This document shows, one piece after another, positions 43,889 through 53,121 of a stretch of 64,000 bases of DNA. Made by a program: the position numbers and the translations under genes. The notes under the pieces were generated by a model. The model made no database searches. It worked only from the letters and a program-made list of their open reading frames with translations, and was not told where the DNA came from. The stretch lies in the NCBI RefSeq assembly GCF_036246005.1, contig NZ_CP109171.1, positions 1-64,000 of the forward strand, written 5' to 3'. Source of the stretch: Streptomyces sp. NBC_01723. Lineage in GTDB: Bacteria; Actinomycetota; Actinomycetes; Streptomycetales; Streptomycetaceae. Position 1 is the stretch's first letter. Each line of letters starts with the position of its first letter.

Positions 43889-44890
43889 ATGACCACGAAA
43901 AACATATCCATGAAGAAGCCGTTCAAGCTCGCGGCGATCTCCGCGACGGCAGCCGTCATCGTCTCGGCACCGTACGCGTCCGCCGCGACCGGACAAACGG
44001 ACGCGCAGCCCGCCGTCACCCATGTGAAGACCGTGGCCGCCTTCGACTTCGCCACCGGCGACGTGCCCGAGAACATCACCGTCGCCCCGGACAATTCGCT
44101 GACCGTCTCGATGGTGGGCACGCCCGCGGGCGAACGGCCGGCACTGGTGCGGATCACGCCGTCCGGGCACCGCACGGTGCTGGTCACCGGGCAAAAGGGC
44201 GACGGGATCACCGGCAACACTCGCGGCCACGACGGCACCGTCTACTACAACGTCTGGTCCTCCGACGCCTCCCGGAACGGGGTGTGGAAGCTGCCGCCCG
44301 GCGGCACTCCTCACCGCATCGCGGCCCTGCCCGTCGACAGAGTCCCCAACGGTCTGGCCATCGATCCGGCCGGGCGCACCTTGTACGTCGCCGACAGCCA
44401 GAAGGGCACCGTCTGGGCCGTCCCGGTCGCCGGCGGCCCCGCGGCCGCCTGGCTGGTCGACCCCGCCCTCGCGATCAAGGCGTCCGCCCCCGTGCCGTAC
44501 GGTGCGAACGGACTCCGTTTCCACAACGGCGCCGTATGGGTCTCCAACCTCAGCAAGGGCACCCTGCTGCGGGTCCCCGTCACCGCCACCGGAACTCCGG
44601 GCCGGATCCACACGGTCGCCGACGGCCTCACTGGCATCGATGACTTCAATTTCCTCAGTGACCACTCCAACGTCGTGTTCGCCGCGCTGAACACACAGAA
44701 CAAGATCGTGGTCGTCTATCCGAACGGCACCACCAGGACCGTGCTGACCGCCTCGGACGGCCTCGCCTCGCCCACCGCCACCGCAGTGCGCGGGAAGCGG
44801 TTGTACATCACCGACGGCGGACTCAACGAGCCCCACGACGCGCAAGTGCAGAGCGGGAAGATCGACCTCGGCGCGCTGCTCTCACACTGA
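43889..44890 (+). CDS. secreted SMP-30/gluconolactonase-like beta-propeller protein
   Basis: A 333-residue protein with a signal peptide (MKKPFKLAAISATAAVIVSA ... YASAATG) and a six-bladed propeller signature (VPNGLAIDPAGRTLYVADSQ, VPYGANGLRFHNGAVWVSN, LTGIDDFNFLSDHSNVVFA). Such proteins include lactonases and metal-binding hydrolases outside the cell. The ATG at 43889 follows AAGAACGAAAG. It ends the redox block. Confidence 0.8.
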   Translation: MTTKNISMKKPFKLAAISATAAVIVSAPYASAATGQTDAQPAVTHVKTVAAFDFATGDVPENITVAPDNSLTVSMVGTPAGERPALVRITPSGHRTVLVTGQKGDGITGNTRGHDGTVYYNVWSSDASRNGVWKLPPGGTPHRIAALPVDRVPNGLAIDPAGRTLYVADSQKGTVWAVPVAGGPAAAWLVDPALAIKASAPVPYGANGLRFHNGAVWVSNLSKGTLLRVPVTATGTPGRIHTVADGLTGIDDFNFLSDHSNVVFAALNTQNKIVVVYPNGTTRTVLTASDGLASPTATAVRGKRLYITDGGLNEPHDAQVQSGKIDLGALLSH

Positions 44891-44940
44891 GCGTCCGGCA
44901 GTGCCCAGTGGTCCAAAGGGCGTGGCCTGCAGGATGCCAG

Positions 44941-45015
44941 CTGGGGGTCCCTGCAGGTGCCCCTCACAACCGAGACTCCCACGTCATCGCCATTGCCGGT
45001 TGCATGGTCAGTGTC
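44941..45015. repeat. long direct repeat, copy 2
   Basis: The second copy of the 36901 repeat, same strand. About 25 bases later comes a decayed copy of the start of the aldo/keto reductase, showing the duplication covered promoter and gene start. It lies 150 bases before the FAD monooxygenase. Confidence 0.75.
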
Positions 45016-45040
45016 CCCCTTCCGTGGGGATGGGGCCCCA

Positions 45041-45118
45041 ACTGGCAAGAGCCCGGTGAGCACGCTGGACAGCGCCGCCGAGATGTTCACCCCGAGCCTC
45101 GGCGTCCGCCACAGCGCG
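45041..45118 (+). pseudogene. decayed N-terminus of an aldo/keto reductase
   Basis: TGKSPVSTLDSAAEMFTPSL-GVRHSAPG parallels TGKSTMITLNNGVQMPALGL-GVFQSPPE of the gene at 37041, with nearly the same codon order in DNA. The rest of the gene is absent. Confidence 0.65.
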
Positions 45119-45165
45119 CCCGGCCACACCACCACCGTGACGACTCCCCTGAGGAGAACAACAGC

Positions 45166-46314
45166 ATGACCACAGCTATGCGCGACGTGCCCCGTTCCGG
45201 GAACCGGGACGAGCGCCAGGGCGCCGCCATCGTCGTCGGTGCATCTCTCGCGGGTCTGATGACCGCTTTGGCCCTGTCGCACGCCGGAGTCGACGTGACG
45301 ATGCTGGAGCGATCGGGAGCCGCCCCTCGGGCCCGGAAGGGGGCTGCTCTCGGCGGGGTGAGTGAGGGCCTCCTCAGCAGAATCACGGGATCTCGTCACG
45401 CACACGGCGGTTCGGCGCCACTGAGTTCAGTGGCCCCCGGTGTGCAGAGCTGGATGGCGGTCCACGCCCGGCTCCGGGCGGCCGCCGACGCCGACCCCTA
45501 TATCGAGCTGCGCCCCCATACGCTCGTACGGAGCGTCGACCAGGACGCGGATTCCGCGTGGGTGATCACCTCGGACCAGCAGACATTCCGAGGTGATGTC
45601 GTGATCGGAGCGGATGGCCACGGAAGCGTCGTGCGCGTCGGCGTCGCACCCGACAAGCCCGACGCGGCGTTCGCCGGCTACCTGATCTGGCTCGGCCTCA
45701 CCAACGAGTCCTCGCTCGCGTCCTCGCGCCGCCTGCCGCGGGACGTCGACATCCTCAGTGGCGGAGAGGACTATCTCCTCGGCTACCCACTGCCCGGCCC
45801 CGACGGTTCCGTCGCCCCGGGCTCGCGCCAGGTCGGCTGGGCCTGGTACGACGCGAGCCACAACAATCTCCTATGCGAAACGGGCAGTGTTGTCGGCAAC
45901 GTCGTGCGTCGGTCGCTCACCTCCGGCGACATACCGGAGGCGACCTTGCGCGAGCTCGCGGACAAAGCCGAAGACCTGTGGCCGTCGCCCTGGCGTGAGG
46001 CCATCCTCGATTGCATCGAGCGGCGTGCCGTCATCGGCACCCCCATCGCCGAGTACGTCCCCGATAAACTCGTTAACGGGCGTCTTGCCCTGGTGGGAGA
46101 TGCCGCGCATGTGCCGACGCCGATGACCGGCTCGGGCTTCAGCGCATCGCTCCACGACGCCGAGGCCGTCGCCGAATCCGTTGCTGCGGGCGTGCGCGGA
46201 TCGACGGTGGCGCAGGCTCTCGGAGAGTACGAAAGGAAGCGGCTCGGCAACGTCCGCGGCATGGTCCAGTCGGGCCAGCAGTTCAGCCGCTCTTTCACCG
46301 GCCGAGCCGCCTGA
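45166..46314 (+). CDS. FAD-dependent monooxygenase
   Basis: A 382-residue flavoprotein with VVGASLAGLMTALALSHAGV (FAD Rossmann), VVIGADGHGS and LVGDAAHVPTPMTGSGFSAS. This is the salicylate-hydroxylase/FAD_binding_3-like group. It hydroxylates an aromatic or heteroaromatic compound using NAD(P)H and oxygen. It follows the repeat region and probably belongs to the XRE regulon. The ATG at 45166 has TGAGGAGAAC upstream. Confidence 0.88.
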   Translation: MTTAMRDVPRSGNRDERQGAAIVVGASLAGLMTALALSHAGVDVTMLERSGAAPRARKGAALGGVSEGLLSRITGSRHAHGGSAPLSSVAPGVQSWMAVHARLRAAADADPYIELRPHTLVRSVDQDADSAWVITSDQQTFRGDVVIGADGHGSVVRVGVAPDKPDAAFAGYLIWLGLTNESSLASSRRLPRDVDILSGGEDYLLGYPLPGPDGSVAPGSRQVGWAWYDASHNNLLCETGSVVGNVVRRSLTSGDIPEATLRELADKAEDLWPSPWREAILDCIERRAVIGTPIAEYVPDKLVNGRLALVGDAAHVPTPMTGSGFSASLHDAEAVAESVAAGVRGSTVAQALGEYERKRLGNVRGMVQSGQQFSRSFTGRAA

Positions 46315-46472
46315 GCACATCCCTGGCGCCGGCGTACCACCGGAACCGAATCCACACGTCACCAGCACACCGGCGTCGACGACTCAGACGTGGACGGGTT
46401 GAAGCCAAGGTCTCATCTGGTCGTCGGTGGCACAGAGCCGGCGTCCACCACGTCGTCTACCCAGAGCACGAC

Positions 46473-46754
46473 ATGGGCCAGCGCGTCACCCACCTCGTAC
46501 GAGGCCGGAAGCTGGACTACATCGAGTTCGAGGACGACTTCGCCATGGTCAAGACCAACCCTCCGGCCGACATCATCGGCCTCCTCCTGTCCAACAGCGC
46601 CGTCCGCACCCGTTACGGCATCACGGTCGTCGCCATCAAACTCCCCGGCGAAGGCTTCACTCACGCCACCGCCGAAACCGTCGTGGAAGCAGACGGCACC
46701 ATCATCGTCGCCGGACGCACCCGCGCGACCGAACGCTTGAGCGAACTCCAGTAA
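46473..46754 (+). pseudogene. truncated TrkA-C potassium-uptake subunit
   Basis: The frame reads as the C-terminal half of a TrkA/KtrA protein (MGQRVTHLVRGRKLDYIEFE, DDFAMVKTNPP, YGITVVAIKLPGEGFTHATA, ETVV). Only a few residues (GVHHVVYPEHD) remain of the preceding part, and the N-terminal nucleotide domain is missing. A free RCK_C domain could be made from 46473, but truncation is more likely. Confidence 0.65.
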
Positions 46755-46759
46755 GCGAC

Positions 46760-47101
46760 GGCAGGCGGCTGCGGGTCGGTGCGGTCGTCGCATGCACCGG
46801 GGCGCGCATGGACCTGCGCGGCACCGGCGGTCCCCTGGTGCGCTGCCTGCTGGAGCAGGGTCAGGCCCGGCCCGGTCCGGCCGGTGTCGGTCTCGGCACC
46901 GGGGAGGAGGGGCGGCTGGTGCCCGCGGCGGGTGTGCGGGGTGTGCGGCTGTGGACGATCGGGGCCCTGCGGCGGGGGAACCTGCTGGAGACCACCGCCG
47001 CTGCGGAGATCCGGGCGCAGGCCGCCGAGGCCGCCGGCGCGGTGCGGGAGGCGCTCGCCGTGCCCCGGGCTTCCCGGCCGGCCGCTGCGGGCAGCGGCTG
47101 A
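46760..47101 (+). pseudogene. C-terminal fragment of an FAD/NAD(P)-binding oxidoreductase
   Basis: Reading VGAVVACTGARMDLRGTGGP, LVRCLLEQGQARP and RGVRLWTIGALRRGNLLETT resembles the end of an NAD_binding_9-type oxidoreductase. The beginning is missing. It is fused directly behind the TrkA fragment, another scar of recombination. Confidence 0.45.
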
Positions 47102-47209
47102 GGGGCTCGGCCGGGCCTCCAGCCGGAGTCGACGGATCGCCCGCCGGTTGTTGAGGCGCTTGGGTCAGGGTGGCGGTGAACGGGGTGGGCCGGCGAAACG
47201 GAGACCGTC

Positions 47210-47419
47210 ATGCGGGCACGGCAGGCACCGGCCAGGGCCATGAGGGCGCTGGGCCGCGGTTTCGGCGAGGGCGTCATGTGGATGGGGTTCGGATGGTTCG
47301 GGGCGCTGCCGCCCCGTCCGTGGTCCGGGTACGCGTTGCCGCTCGTCGAGCAGCCGTGTCTGCCGCCTCTGTCGCAGGAGGAGTTCGTGCGGTGGACGGC
47401 GCCGGTCAAGGACCTGTGA
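47210..47419 (+). CDS. small hypothetical protein
   Basis: A 69-residue product with an Arg-rich start and a Gly/Trp/Phe/Pro-rich middle (GVMWMGFGWFGALPPRPWSG). It ends 70 bases before the exporter start. It is not recognised and could be a small partner of the exporter or non-coding. Confidence 0.3.
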   Translation: MRARQAPARAMRALGRGFGEGVMWMGFGWFGALPPRPWSGYALPLVEQPCLPPLSQEEFVRWTAPVKDL

Positions 47420-47488
47420 GAGGTGGCCGCGGTGTGCGGCCTGCCAGACGTTCCGCCCGAGGACAAGCCGACGAAGAAGGAGACCCAG

Positions 47489-49267
47489 GTGAGGCGCACC
47501 GGGCCGGCCGCTGCTCATGTTCCTGTGCCCAAGCGGCGCATTCTCAAGCTGTTCCGTCCCTACCGCAGGAGCCTGCTGTTCGTCGGGGTGCTGGTGGTGG
47601 CTTCGTCGCTGGTCTCTCTCGTCAATCCGTTCCTGATCCGCGAGATCATCGATGTGGCGCTGCCGCAGGGCAGGACGGGGCTGCTGTCCGTGCTCGCGCT
47701 GGGCATGGTCGTCGTCGCGGTCGCGAACAGCTCGTTCAACGTGTGGCAGACCTATCTGTCCGCGAAGGTCGGCCAGCTCGTCATGCACGATCTGCGGACC
47801 GCCGTCTACTCCCATCTGCAGCGCATGTCGCTGGCCTTCTTCACCCGGACCCGTACCGGTGAGGTGCAGTCGCGGATCGCCAACGACATCGGCGGGATGC
47901 AGGTGACGGTGACGACGACGGCGACGGCGCTGGTGTCGGACGTGACCACGGTGCTCACGACGGTCACCGCGATGGCGCTGCTCGACTGGCGGCTCACCCT
48001 CGCCTCGCTGTTCGTGCTGCCGGGTTTCGTGTGGGTGAGCCGTCATGTCGGGGACGAGCTGCGGGTCCTGACCCGTGCGCGGCAGCGTCAGTTCGCCGAC
48101 CTGTCGTCGAACGTCCAGGAGTCGCTGTCGGTCAGCGGGATCATGCTCGGTCACACCATGGGCCGTTCGCGTTCGCTCAGTGACGCGTTCGCGGGGCAGT
48201 CGCGCAAGCTGACCGACATCGAGGTGCGGGCCAGCACGGCGGGCCTGTGGTATCAGTCCACGATCTGGATCGTGATGGCGGCCATGCCGGCGGTGATCTA
48301 CTGGGTGGCGGGGCTGAGTGCCGGCGGCGGCCACATGTCCGTCTCCATCGGTGCGCTGGTCGCGTTCGCCACGCTCCAGCAGATCCTGTTCCGGCCGGCG
48401 CAGCGGCTGCTGACGATCGGTCTGGACATTCAGAGTTCCCTGGAGTTGTTCGGCCGGATCTTCGAGTATCTCGACCTGCCCGTGGACGTGGCCGAGCCGG
48501 AGCGGCCGGTGGTGCCGGCGAGTCTGCGGGGCGAGGTGCAGTTGCGCGGGGTCGGTTTCCGCTATGCGGGGGCCGAGCGGGCGACGCTGGAGGGTGTCGA
48601 TGTGACGGTGGGCGCGGGGCGCAGTCTCGCCGTCGTCGGGGAGACCGGGTCGGGCAAGACGACGCTGAGTTACCTCATTCCGCGGCTGTACGACGCGACG
48701 TCGGGCGTGGTGACGATCGATGGTGTCGATGTGCGTGACCTGTCGTTCGACACGCTTGCCGCCGCTGTGGGTGTGGTCTCCCAGGAGACGTATCTCTTCC
48801 ATGCGTCGGTCGCGGACAATCTGCGGTTCGCCAAGCCGGACGCGAGTGACGAGGAGCTGGTCGCGGCGGCGCGGGTGGCGCACATCCACGACTATCTGAT
48901 GTCGCTGCCCGACGGCTACGACACGGTGGTGGGCGAGCGCGGGTACCGGTTCTCCGGCGGGGAGAAGCAGCGGCTGGCCATCGCACGGGCGATCCTGCGT
49001 GATCCGCCGGTGCTGGTGCTGGACGAGGCGACCAGTGCGCTGGACACGCAGACCGAGCGGGCCGTGCAGCAGGCCGTCGACGCGGCGAGCGCCGGCCGTA
49101 CGACGATCACGGTCGCGCACCGGCTGTCGACCGTCCGCAACGCCGACGAGATCCTGGTCCTGGACGGGGGGCGGGTCGCCGAGCGCGGCACCCATGACGA
49201 ACTGCTCGCCCTGGGCGGTCATTACGCGACGCTGGTGCGGCGGGACGGCGAGATGGCCGTGGTGTAG
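47489..49267 (+). CDS. ABC exporter, half-transporter with fused ATPase
   Basis: A 592-residue protein. The N-terminal six-helix membrane domain (residues ~25-310) is followed by an ATPase with Walker A GETGSGKTT, Q-loop SQETYLF, signature FSGGEKQR, Walker B VLVLDEATSALD and H-loop VAHRLST. It works as a homodimer. The GTG at 47489 with AAGGAGA is preferred over 47423. Placed at the head of the tailoring region, it probably exports the product or gives self-resistance. Confidence 0.88.
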   Translation: MRRTGPAAAHVPVPKRRILKLFRPYRRSLLFVGVLVVASSLVSLVNPFLIREIIDVALPQGRTGLLSVLALGMVVVAVANSSFNVWQTYLSAKVGQLVMHDLRTAVYSHLQRMSLAFFTRTRTGEVQSRIANDIGGMQVTVTTTATALVSDVTTVLTTVTAMALLDWRLTLASLFVLPGFVWVSRHVGDELRVLTRARQRQFADLSSNVQESLSVSGIMLGHTMGRSRSLSDAFAGQSRKLTDIEVRASTAGLWYQSTIWIVMAAMPAVIYWVAGLSAGGGHMSVSIGALVAFATLQQILFRPAQRLLTIGLDIQSSLELFGRIFEYLDLPVDVAEPERPVVPASLRGEVQLRGVGFRYAGAERATLEGVDVTVGAGRSLAVVGETGSGKTTLSYLIPRLYDATSGVVTIDGVDVRDLSFDTLAAAVGVVSQETYLFHASVADNLRFAKPDASDEELVAAARVAHIHDYLMSLPDGYDTVVGERGYRFSGGEKQRLAIARAILRDPPVLVLDEATSALDTQTERAVQQAVDAASAGRTTITVAHRLSTVRNADEILVLDGGRVAERGTHDELLALGGHYATLVRRDGEMAVV

Positions 49268-49340
49268 GCGGGCGCCTGGCCGGGGGGTGTGCAGTCGGCC
49301 TCGAGCGGTTCTGGAGGGGTCATTGCCTACGATCCGGCGC

Positions 49341-51275
49341 ATGGAGACCGCGTCTGCCGCAATACCGGATCCGTACTCGGTCGGCCGGCGCACCCTGCTG
49401 CGCGGTGGTGCCGTCGCCGGGCTGGGTGCGTTCGTGTCGTCGTCGTCCGTCTTCGCCTCGCCCGGCCCGGTTCCGGCCGGGGGCGCCGAGCCGTCGGCGG
49501 ACGGACTGCTGCTGACGAAGTTCAAGGACCCGCTGCGCACGCCGCCGGTGCTGCGTCCGCGTGAGCGCGGCGGGTTCGACGAGCTGACCGTGCGGATGCG
49601 TACCGCCGACGTCACCGTGCACTCGGAGCTGCCGGCGGTCCGGATGTGGACGTACGAGGGCAGTTATCCGGGTCCGACGATCGAGACGGTCCGCGGCCGG
49701 CGGCTGCGGGTGGCCTGGGAGAACGCGCTGACGGGGAACATCCCGGTCACCGCTGTGGAGTTCGGGCGGCCCGGCGGCCCCATGCCGGATCCGCTGTCCA
49801 ACTATCCCGGCACGGACGGCTGCCAGGAGGTGGCCGGGGTGGCCGGTCTGGGGCCGTGGGCGGCGGTGCATCTGCACGGCATGCTGACCGGTGGCGGCAA
49901 CGACGGCTGGATGGAGAACCTGCTCGCTCCGGGCGAGGTGCAGTTGTCGGCGTATCCCAACGACCAGGCCGCGACGACCCTCTGGTATCACGATCACACC
50001 CATCACGTGAGCCGGTTCAGTGTGTATGCGGGGCTGGCGGGTCTGTTCGTGTGCCGCAACGCCGAGGAGCGTGCCCTGGGGCTGCCGCGGGGCCGGTTCG
50101 AGGTGCCGCTGGTGCTGAGCGACCGCAACTTCGATCTGGACGGGTCGGGGGCCATGGCCGGGCGTCTGGTGCACAAGGTGGAGATGGTCAATACGAAGCT
50201 CATGCGGGCGCATGCCGCTCCCTACACCCTGGTCAACGGTGTGGTGTGGCCGTATCTCGAGGTCCAGCCGCGCTGGTACCGGTTCCGGATCGTCAATACG
50301 GCCAACTCGCGGATCTACCGGCTGATGCTGCTGGCGGACGGCGCGCCCGTGGCGGGCGCGTTCCAGGTGATCGGGACTGATCAGGGGCTGGTCGGCAGGC
50401 CGCTGCCGGTTCAGGGGGCGTTGAACCTCTCCCCCGGTGAACGCGTGGACGTGCTGGTCGACTTCGGTGCGTTGCGCGGCCGGTCGGTGAAGCTGGTCAA
50501 CACGATGGACGGTGTGAGCCCGGGTGGTTCCAGTGTCCGTGACGACCTGCTGGAGCCCGATGTGATGCAGTTCCGTGTCGCGGGCCGGGGATCCGGCGGG
50601 CGGTTCACGCTGCCCCGGACCCTGTCGCCCGGCTTCGAGCGGCCCACGCATCACGATCTGCCGCACGGCGGGCGTCCCCGGTGGGTGGTGCTGGTCGGTC
50701 CGGGTGCGGCGAACGTGCCCGAGCTGTGGGAGATGGAGGAGGTGGAGGCGGCCGAGGCGGAGCAGATCACCCTGCCCTCGGCGGGTGTCGTCCAGGTCCG
50801 GGACGGCGAGGGGGTGGTGACCACGCTGCGGCGTACGGCCATGGCCTACGACGACGGGAACGCGTTCACCGTGGCGCACGGCGGTGTGGAGATCTGGAAG
50901 TACCTGAATCTGGCCGCGTCGCCGCATCCCATGCACATTCACCTGGCGCACTTCCATGTGCTGTCCCGGGAGCACTACGACGTGAGCGGTTTCGACCGGG
51001 TGGTGCGGGGTTCGGCCAGGCCGGCCGCGTTTTTGGGGGCGGCGCAGTTGGAGGCGCACGAGCTCGGGGAGAAGGACACCGTCCGGGTGGGCACGGCCGG
51101 CCGGATCGTGCCCGGGCCGGAGGGGACGCCGGGTGAGATGGTCACCGTGGCGGTGCGTTTTCCCGTGGTGGGCCGTGGGGTGCACCACTGTCACATGCTG
51201 GAGCACGAGCAGCACATGGTGCGTCCGCTGGTGGTCTCTCCGGCCGGTCACCGGCACGTGGGCGGCCACCACTGA
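49341..51275 (+). CDS. multicopper oxidase (phenoxazinone-synthase/laccase type)
   Basis: A 644-residue three-domain multicopper oxidase with a Tat-type leader (RRTLLRGGAVAGLGAFV). All copper motifs are present: HLHGM, WYHDHTHH, HPMHIHLAHFH and HHCHMLEHEQHM. Length and motifs fit the CotA/phenoxazinone-synthase branch. It uses oxygen to oxidise phenols or aminophenols outside the membrane and could couple or cross-link an aromatic product. The ATG at 49341 lacks a strong ribosome site. Confidence 0.88.
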   Translation: METASAAIPDPYSVGRRTLLRGGAVAGLGAFVSSSSVFASPGPVPAGGAEPSADGLLLTKFKDPLRTPPVLRPRERGGFDELTVRMRTADVTVHSELPAVRMWTYEGSYPGPTIETVRGRRLRVAWENALTGNIPVTAVEFGRPGGPMPDPLSNYPGTDGCQEVAGVAGLGPWAAVHLHGMLTGGGNDGWMENLLAPGEVQLSAYPNDQAATTLWYHDHTHHVSRFSVYAGLAGLFVCRNAEERALGLPRGRFEVPLVLSDRNFDLDGSGAMAGRLVHKVEMVNTKLMRAHAAPYTLVNGVVWPYLEVQPRWYRFRIVNTANSRIYRLMLLADGAPVAGAFQVIGTDQGLVGRPLPVQGALNLSPGERVDVLVDFGALRGRSVKLVNTMDGVSPGGSSVRDDLLEPDVMQFRVAGRGSGGRFTLPRTLSPGFERPTHHDLPHGGRPRWVVLVGPGAANVPELWEMEEVEAAEAEQITLPSAGVVQVRDGEGVVTTLRRTAMAYDDGNAFTVAHGGVEIWKYLNLAASPHPMHIHLAHFHVLSREHYDVSGFDRVVRGSARPAAFLGAAQLEAHELGEKDTVRVGTAGRIVPGPEGTPGEMVTVAVRFPVVGRGVHHCHMLEHEQHMVRPLVVSPAGHRHVGGHH

Positions 51276-51280
51276 CACGG

Positions 51281-51315
51281 CGTGTGCCCGCGGCGGTGGT
51301 CGGCGCGGGCACACG
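51281..51315. terminator. hairpin between convergent genes
   Basis: Perfect 12-bp arms at 51281-51292 and 51304-51315 lie after the oxidase and opposite the end of the small gene at 51340. Confidence 0.75.
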
Positions 51316-51339
51316 GCGGGCAAAGCGTCGGGGGTGCGG

Positions 51340-51603
51340 TCAGGCGGCCTTGCGGACGATCTCCACGGGGCCGGCGTCCAGGAGGGCGCGCACGGCGCCC
51401 TCACCGCCCGCGACGTCCAGCGACATGTCGTGGAGCCGGCCGATGACGTTGCGGACGACCTTTTCCGGCTGCGTCTTCTCGGTGCCCTCCCAGACCAGCT
51501 CGGGGAAAACCGTCAGGTAGACCTTGTCGTTTCCCTGGCTGTAGATGTTCACTTCCATGACGTCACGAAGGGCCATCCGGGCTTCGTAGATCAGGCTGTT
51601 CAT
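51340..51603 (-). CDS. small protein of unknown function
   Basis: An 87-residue acidic protein (MNSLIYEARMALRDVMEVNI, YLTVFPELVWEG, QPEKVVRNVIGRL) with mixed alpha/beta pattern and no signal or cysteine. It shares a divergent promoter region, with palindrome 51710-51738, with a glycosyltransferase gene, so it probably belongs to the pathway. No family is recognised. Confidence 0.6.
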   Translation of the reverse strand: MNSLIYEARMALRDVMEVNIYSQGNDKVYLTVFPELVWEGTEKTQPEKVVRNVIGRLHDMSLDVAGGEGAVRALLDAGPVEIVRKAA

Positions 51604-51709
51604 GTGCCACCGACTTCCGGTATCCGTTTCTGGGGCTTCCTGGCCACACGTACCGGACCCATGATGGTCAGCGGCCGAACGGTGCGCAACGAGGCCCAAA
51701 GAATACTCT

Positions 51710-51738
51710 GTTCAACTGCGGGAATTCCGCGATTGAAC
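51710..51738. promoter_or_regulatory. palindrome GTTCAA-N17-TTGAAC, site 1
   Basis: Half-sites GTTCAA (51710-51715) and TTGAAC (51733-51738) with an inner GCGG/CCGC match, in the divergent region of 51603 and 51845. Confidence 0.6.
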
Positions 51739-51844
51739 GGGATTGCCAATTAACGATGTTTGACAGAGAAAGGCCGCCCTGCGGACCATCGGCAGTGTTC
51801 GCACATGCTGCTGGCCGCGTCCCACGAAAAGCATCCGGAGTGCC

Positions 51845-53023
51845 ATGAAAATCCTGTTCGTCACCACAGGCAGCCAGGCCACCTACTACGCCGCCGCTCC
51901 GCTGGCGACGGCCGCGCGCAACGCGGGCCACCACGTCGTGCTGGCCGCCCACGAGCCGTGGGTGGAGACCGCGGAGGCCATCGGTCTGCCCACCTTCTGC
52001 TTCACCGTGGACCCGATCCGGCACTTCATGCGGGTCACCAACCCGGGCAAGGGGCTGCGGTTCCCCCGGGAGCTGGGCGACGAGGAGATGCTCGGGCAGG
52101 GCCGCGGCTTCGCGAAGATGGGCCTGGCGGGCGTCGAGTCGCTGCTGGAACTGTCCCGGGACTGGCGGCCGGACGTGGTCGTGGGCAGCTCGCAGAGCTA
52201 CGCGGCGATGCTGCTGGCCGCCCACCTGAAGGTCCCCTACGTGCGCCACATCGAGTACCTGGGCATTCCGCTGACCGGGATCGACCCGGGTGCCGAGGCC
52301 GAGCTGCGGCCGGAGATGGAGCGCCTGGGCGTGGACGGGCTGCTCGAGCCCGACCTGCTGCTCGACTCGACGCCGCCCTCGCTGCGGCCGGCCGGCGATC
52401 CGGCGGCGCAGGCGATGCGCTGGATCCCCAGCAACCCGCAGCGCCGGCTGGAGCGCTGGATGTACACCCGCCCCGAGGGCGGCCGCAAGCGGGTGGTGAT
52501 CACCTCCGGTTTCCGCAGTCTGATGTTCCGCGACCCGGGCTGGTCGATGCCGCTGCTGGTCAAGGAGCTGGACAAGCTGGGTGCCGAGACGCTGATCGCG
52601 GCGAACCCCGGCGCGGTGGGGCGGTTCGGCGACCAGCTGGGTGACGCGCGCGTGGGCTGGATCCCCATCGACGTCACCGCCGCCACCTGTGACCTGGCGG
52701 TCCATCACGGCGGTGCGACCACCGCGACGACGCTGATGGCCAACGGGGTGCCGCAGCTGGTCATCCCGGAGAACCCGCCGGAGTTCCCGCCGAACTACCA
52801 CCGGGAGGCCATCGCCAAGGCCATCACCGGCTTCGGTGCCGGCAGGACGCTGTGGCCGCAGGCCCAGGAGCCGGACAAGGAGCCGGGCGAAGTGATCGCC
52901 GCGGCCTGCCGGGAGCTGCTGGAGAACCCCGGCTACACGGAGCGCACGCAGTTCCTCGCCAAGGAGATCTCGACGCTGCCCACGCCCGCCGAGATCGTGC
53001 CCAGGCTGGAGGCGCTGGTCTGA
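51845..53023 (+). CDS. glycosyltransferase (GT1, EryCIII/DesVII-like)
   Basis: A 392-residue GT-B enzyme starting MKILFVTTGSQATYYAAAPL. A C-terminal nucleotide-sugar site has GWIPIDVTAATCDLAVHHGG, then GATTATTLMANGVPQLVIPE. It transfers an activated deoxysugar, usually from a dTDP donor, onto an aglycone hydroxyl in the cytosol. It faces another glycosyltransferase gene, so the product probably carries at least two sugar attachments. The ATG at 51845 follows CCGGAGTGCC. Confidence 0.9.
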   Translation: MKILFVTTGSQATYYAAAPLATAARNAGHHVVLAAHEPWVETAEAIGLPTFCFTVDPIRHFMRVTNPGKGLRFPRELGDEEMLGQGRGFAKMGLAGVESLLELSRDWRPDVVVGSSQSYAAMLLAAHLKVPYVRHIEYLGIPLTGIDPGAEAELRPEMERLGVDGLLEPDLLLDSTPPSLRPAGDPAAQAMRWIPSNPQRRLERWMYTRPEGGRKRVVITSGFRSLMFRDPGWSMPLLVKELDKLGAETLIAANPGAVGRFGDQLGDARVGWIPIDVTAATCDLAVHHGGATTATTLMANGVPQLVIPENPPEFPPNYHREAIAKAITGFGAGRTLWPQAQEPDKEPGEVIAAACRELLENPGYTERTQFLAKEISTLPTPAEIVPRLEALV

Positions 53024-53046
53024 GGGCCGGCCACGTTCACGGCCGG

Positions 53047-53107
53047 CACGCGCCCGCGCCCCGGGACCGCGGAGGGTTCTCCGCCGGTCCCGGGGCGCGG
53101 GCGCGTG
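53047..53107. terminator. strong bidirectional terminator
   Basis: A perfect 23-bp stem (53047-53069 with 53085-53107) and an inner 4-bp stem in the loop lie between the two convergent glycosyltransferase genes. Confidence 0.9.
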
Positions 53108-53121
53108 GTGCGGGCTCCCGC

